5,579 bases of DNA, taken from positions 1 to 5,579 of the forward strand of contig JAMNXK010000174.1 in NCBI GenBank assembly GCA_023653245.1, given 5' to 3'. How positions within the stretch are numbered: position 1 is the first letter of the stretch; the number at the start of each line of letters is the position of its first letter. Source of the DNA: Tagaea sp. (GTDB taxonomy: Bacteria; Pseudomonadota; Alphaproteobacteria; CACIAM-22H2). Below, in pieces: positions 5,152 to 5,579 of the stretch. Made by a program: the position numbers and the translations under genes. Under the pieces are notes generated by a model. It saw nothing but the letters and a program-made list of their open reading frames with translations. It was not told the DNA's origin and ran no database searches.

Positions 5152-5579
5152 CCGCCCCCGTCCTCGACGCCGCGCGCGGGTCGGGCGCGCCGTCCGCCGA
5201 CGCGGCCGATCTCGCGTTCTTCGCGGGGGCGATGCGCGCGCGCGCCGGCGTCGTGCTGCCGGAGAACAAATCGGCCCTCATCTATCGCCGCTTGGCGCCG
5301 CGCGTGCGCGCGCTGGGTCTGTCCGATTTCGCCGCCTATCGCGCGCGCCTGGCCGATCCGGCCGATCCCGAGTGGGACGCGGTGGTCGCCGCACTGACAA
5401 CGAACCATTCGCGCTTCTTCCGCGAAATCCATCATTTTCGCCTGCTCGAGCGCCATCTGGAGGGGCTGCTGGAAAGCGGCGCCAAGCGCGTGCGCTTGTG
5501 GTCGGCGGCGTGCGCGGCCGGCCAGGAGCCCTATTCGATGGCCATGCTGCTCGCCCGCGCGAGATTCGCCGAGGCGGCC
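5148..5579 (+). CDS. cheR: Chemotaxis receptor methyltransferase CheR (3' end outside window)
   Basis: CheR transfers methyl groups from S-adenosylmethionine to receptor glutamates during adaptation. The 144 residues present cover the N-terminal all-helical domain (about 18-100), with GVVLPENKSALIYRRL (34-49) and LTTNHSRFFREIHHF (83-97), and the start of the methyltransferase domain. That part has the SAM-binding strand and loop RLWSAACAAGQEPYS (116-130), which matches the family pattern WSA-x-C-(S/T)-x-G-(E/Q)-EPYS, except that A123 takes the usual Ser/Thr place. The frame stays open to the last base, so roughly half of a normal CheR is missing. The ATG overlaps the cheW stop by four bases (ATGA). 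No independent strong ribosome site is seen, so translation is probably coupled to cheW. The N-terminal 17 residues are low-complexity and variable in this family. A cheB or cheY gene could follow, but it is not visible. Confidence 0.96.
   Translation, partial: MTAPVLDAARGSGAPSADAADLAFFAGAMRARAGVVLPENKSALIYRRLAPRVRALGLSDFAAYRARLADPADPEWDAVVAALTTNHSRFFREIHHFRLLERHLEGLLESGAKRVRLWSAACAAGQEPYSMAMLLARARFAEAA

Overview
This window is a high-GC bacterial segment with tightly packed plus-strand genes and a strong G/C preference at third codon positions. The chemotaxis proteins and a stand-alone double-receiver regulator look alphaproteobacterial, most like the Rhodospirillales. That placement is an inference from protein style; there is no rRNA or other marker here to fix it.

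Layout. Bases 1-108 hold the last 35 codons of an unidentified gene. A short gap with a small hairpin leads to a 255-residue protein made of two receiver (REC) domains, the first with degraded acceptor chemistry and the second intact (167-934). Next comes a 65-bp AG/CT-rich patch of alternating inverted repeats (941-1005), then a 398-residue Fic-family AMP-transferase with its own inhibitory motif and a C-terminal winged helix (1003-2199, TTG start). After a 126-bp gap begins a chemotaxis operon: a small STAS-like protein (2326-2616), the histidine kinase CheA (2618-4666), the adaptor CheW (4678-5151) and the methyltransferase CheR (5148 to the window edge, cut off).

How the genes work together. 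CheW couples CheA to transmembrane or soluble chemoreceptors, CheA autophosphorylates on its HPt histidine and passes phosphate to receiver proteins, and CheR methylates receptors for adaptation. The double-receiver protein upstream is a candidate CheA partner or phosphate sink, and the STAS protein is probably an accessory of this pathway because its stop lies one base from the cheA start. The junctions (1-nt gap, 11-nt gap with the ribosome site over the cheA stop, 4-nt ATGA overlap) indicate one translationally coupled transcript.

The Fic gene is the odd member. Its base composition is visibly less GC-rich, it has no chemotaxis role that I can name, and it separates the regulator from the che operon. 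The most unusual DNA structure is the set of four alternating complementary arms that ends on its start codon and contains its likely ribosome-binding site. I see no clear evidence of a wholly new multi-gene system. No tRNA, rRNA, CRISPR array, insertion sequence or phage gene is visible.
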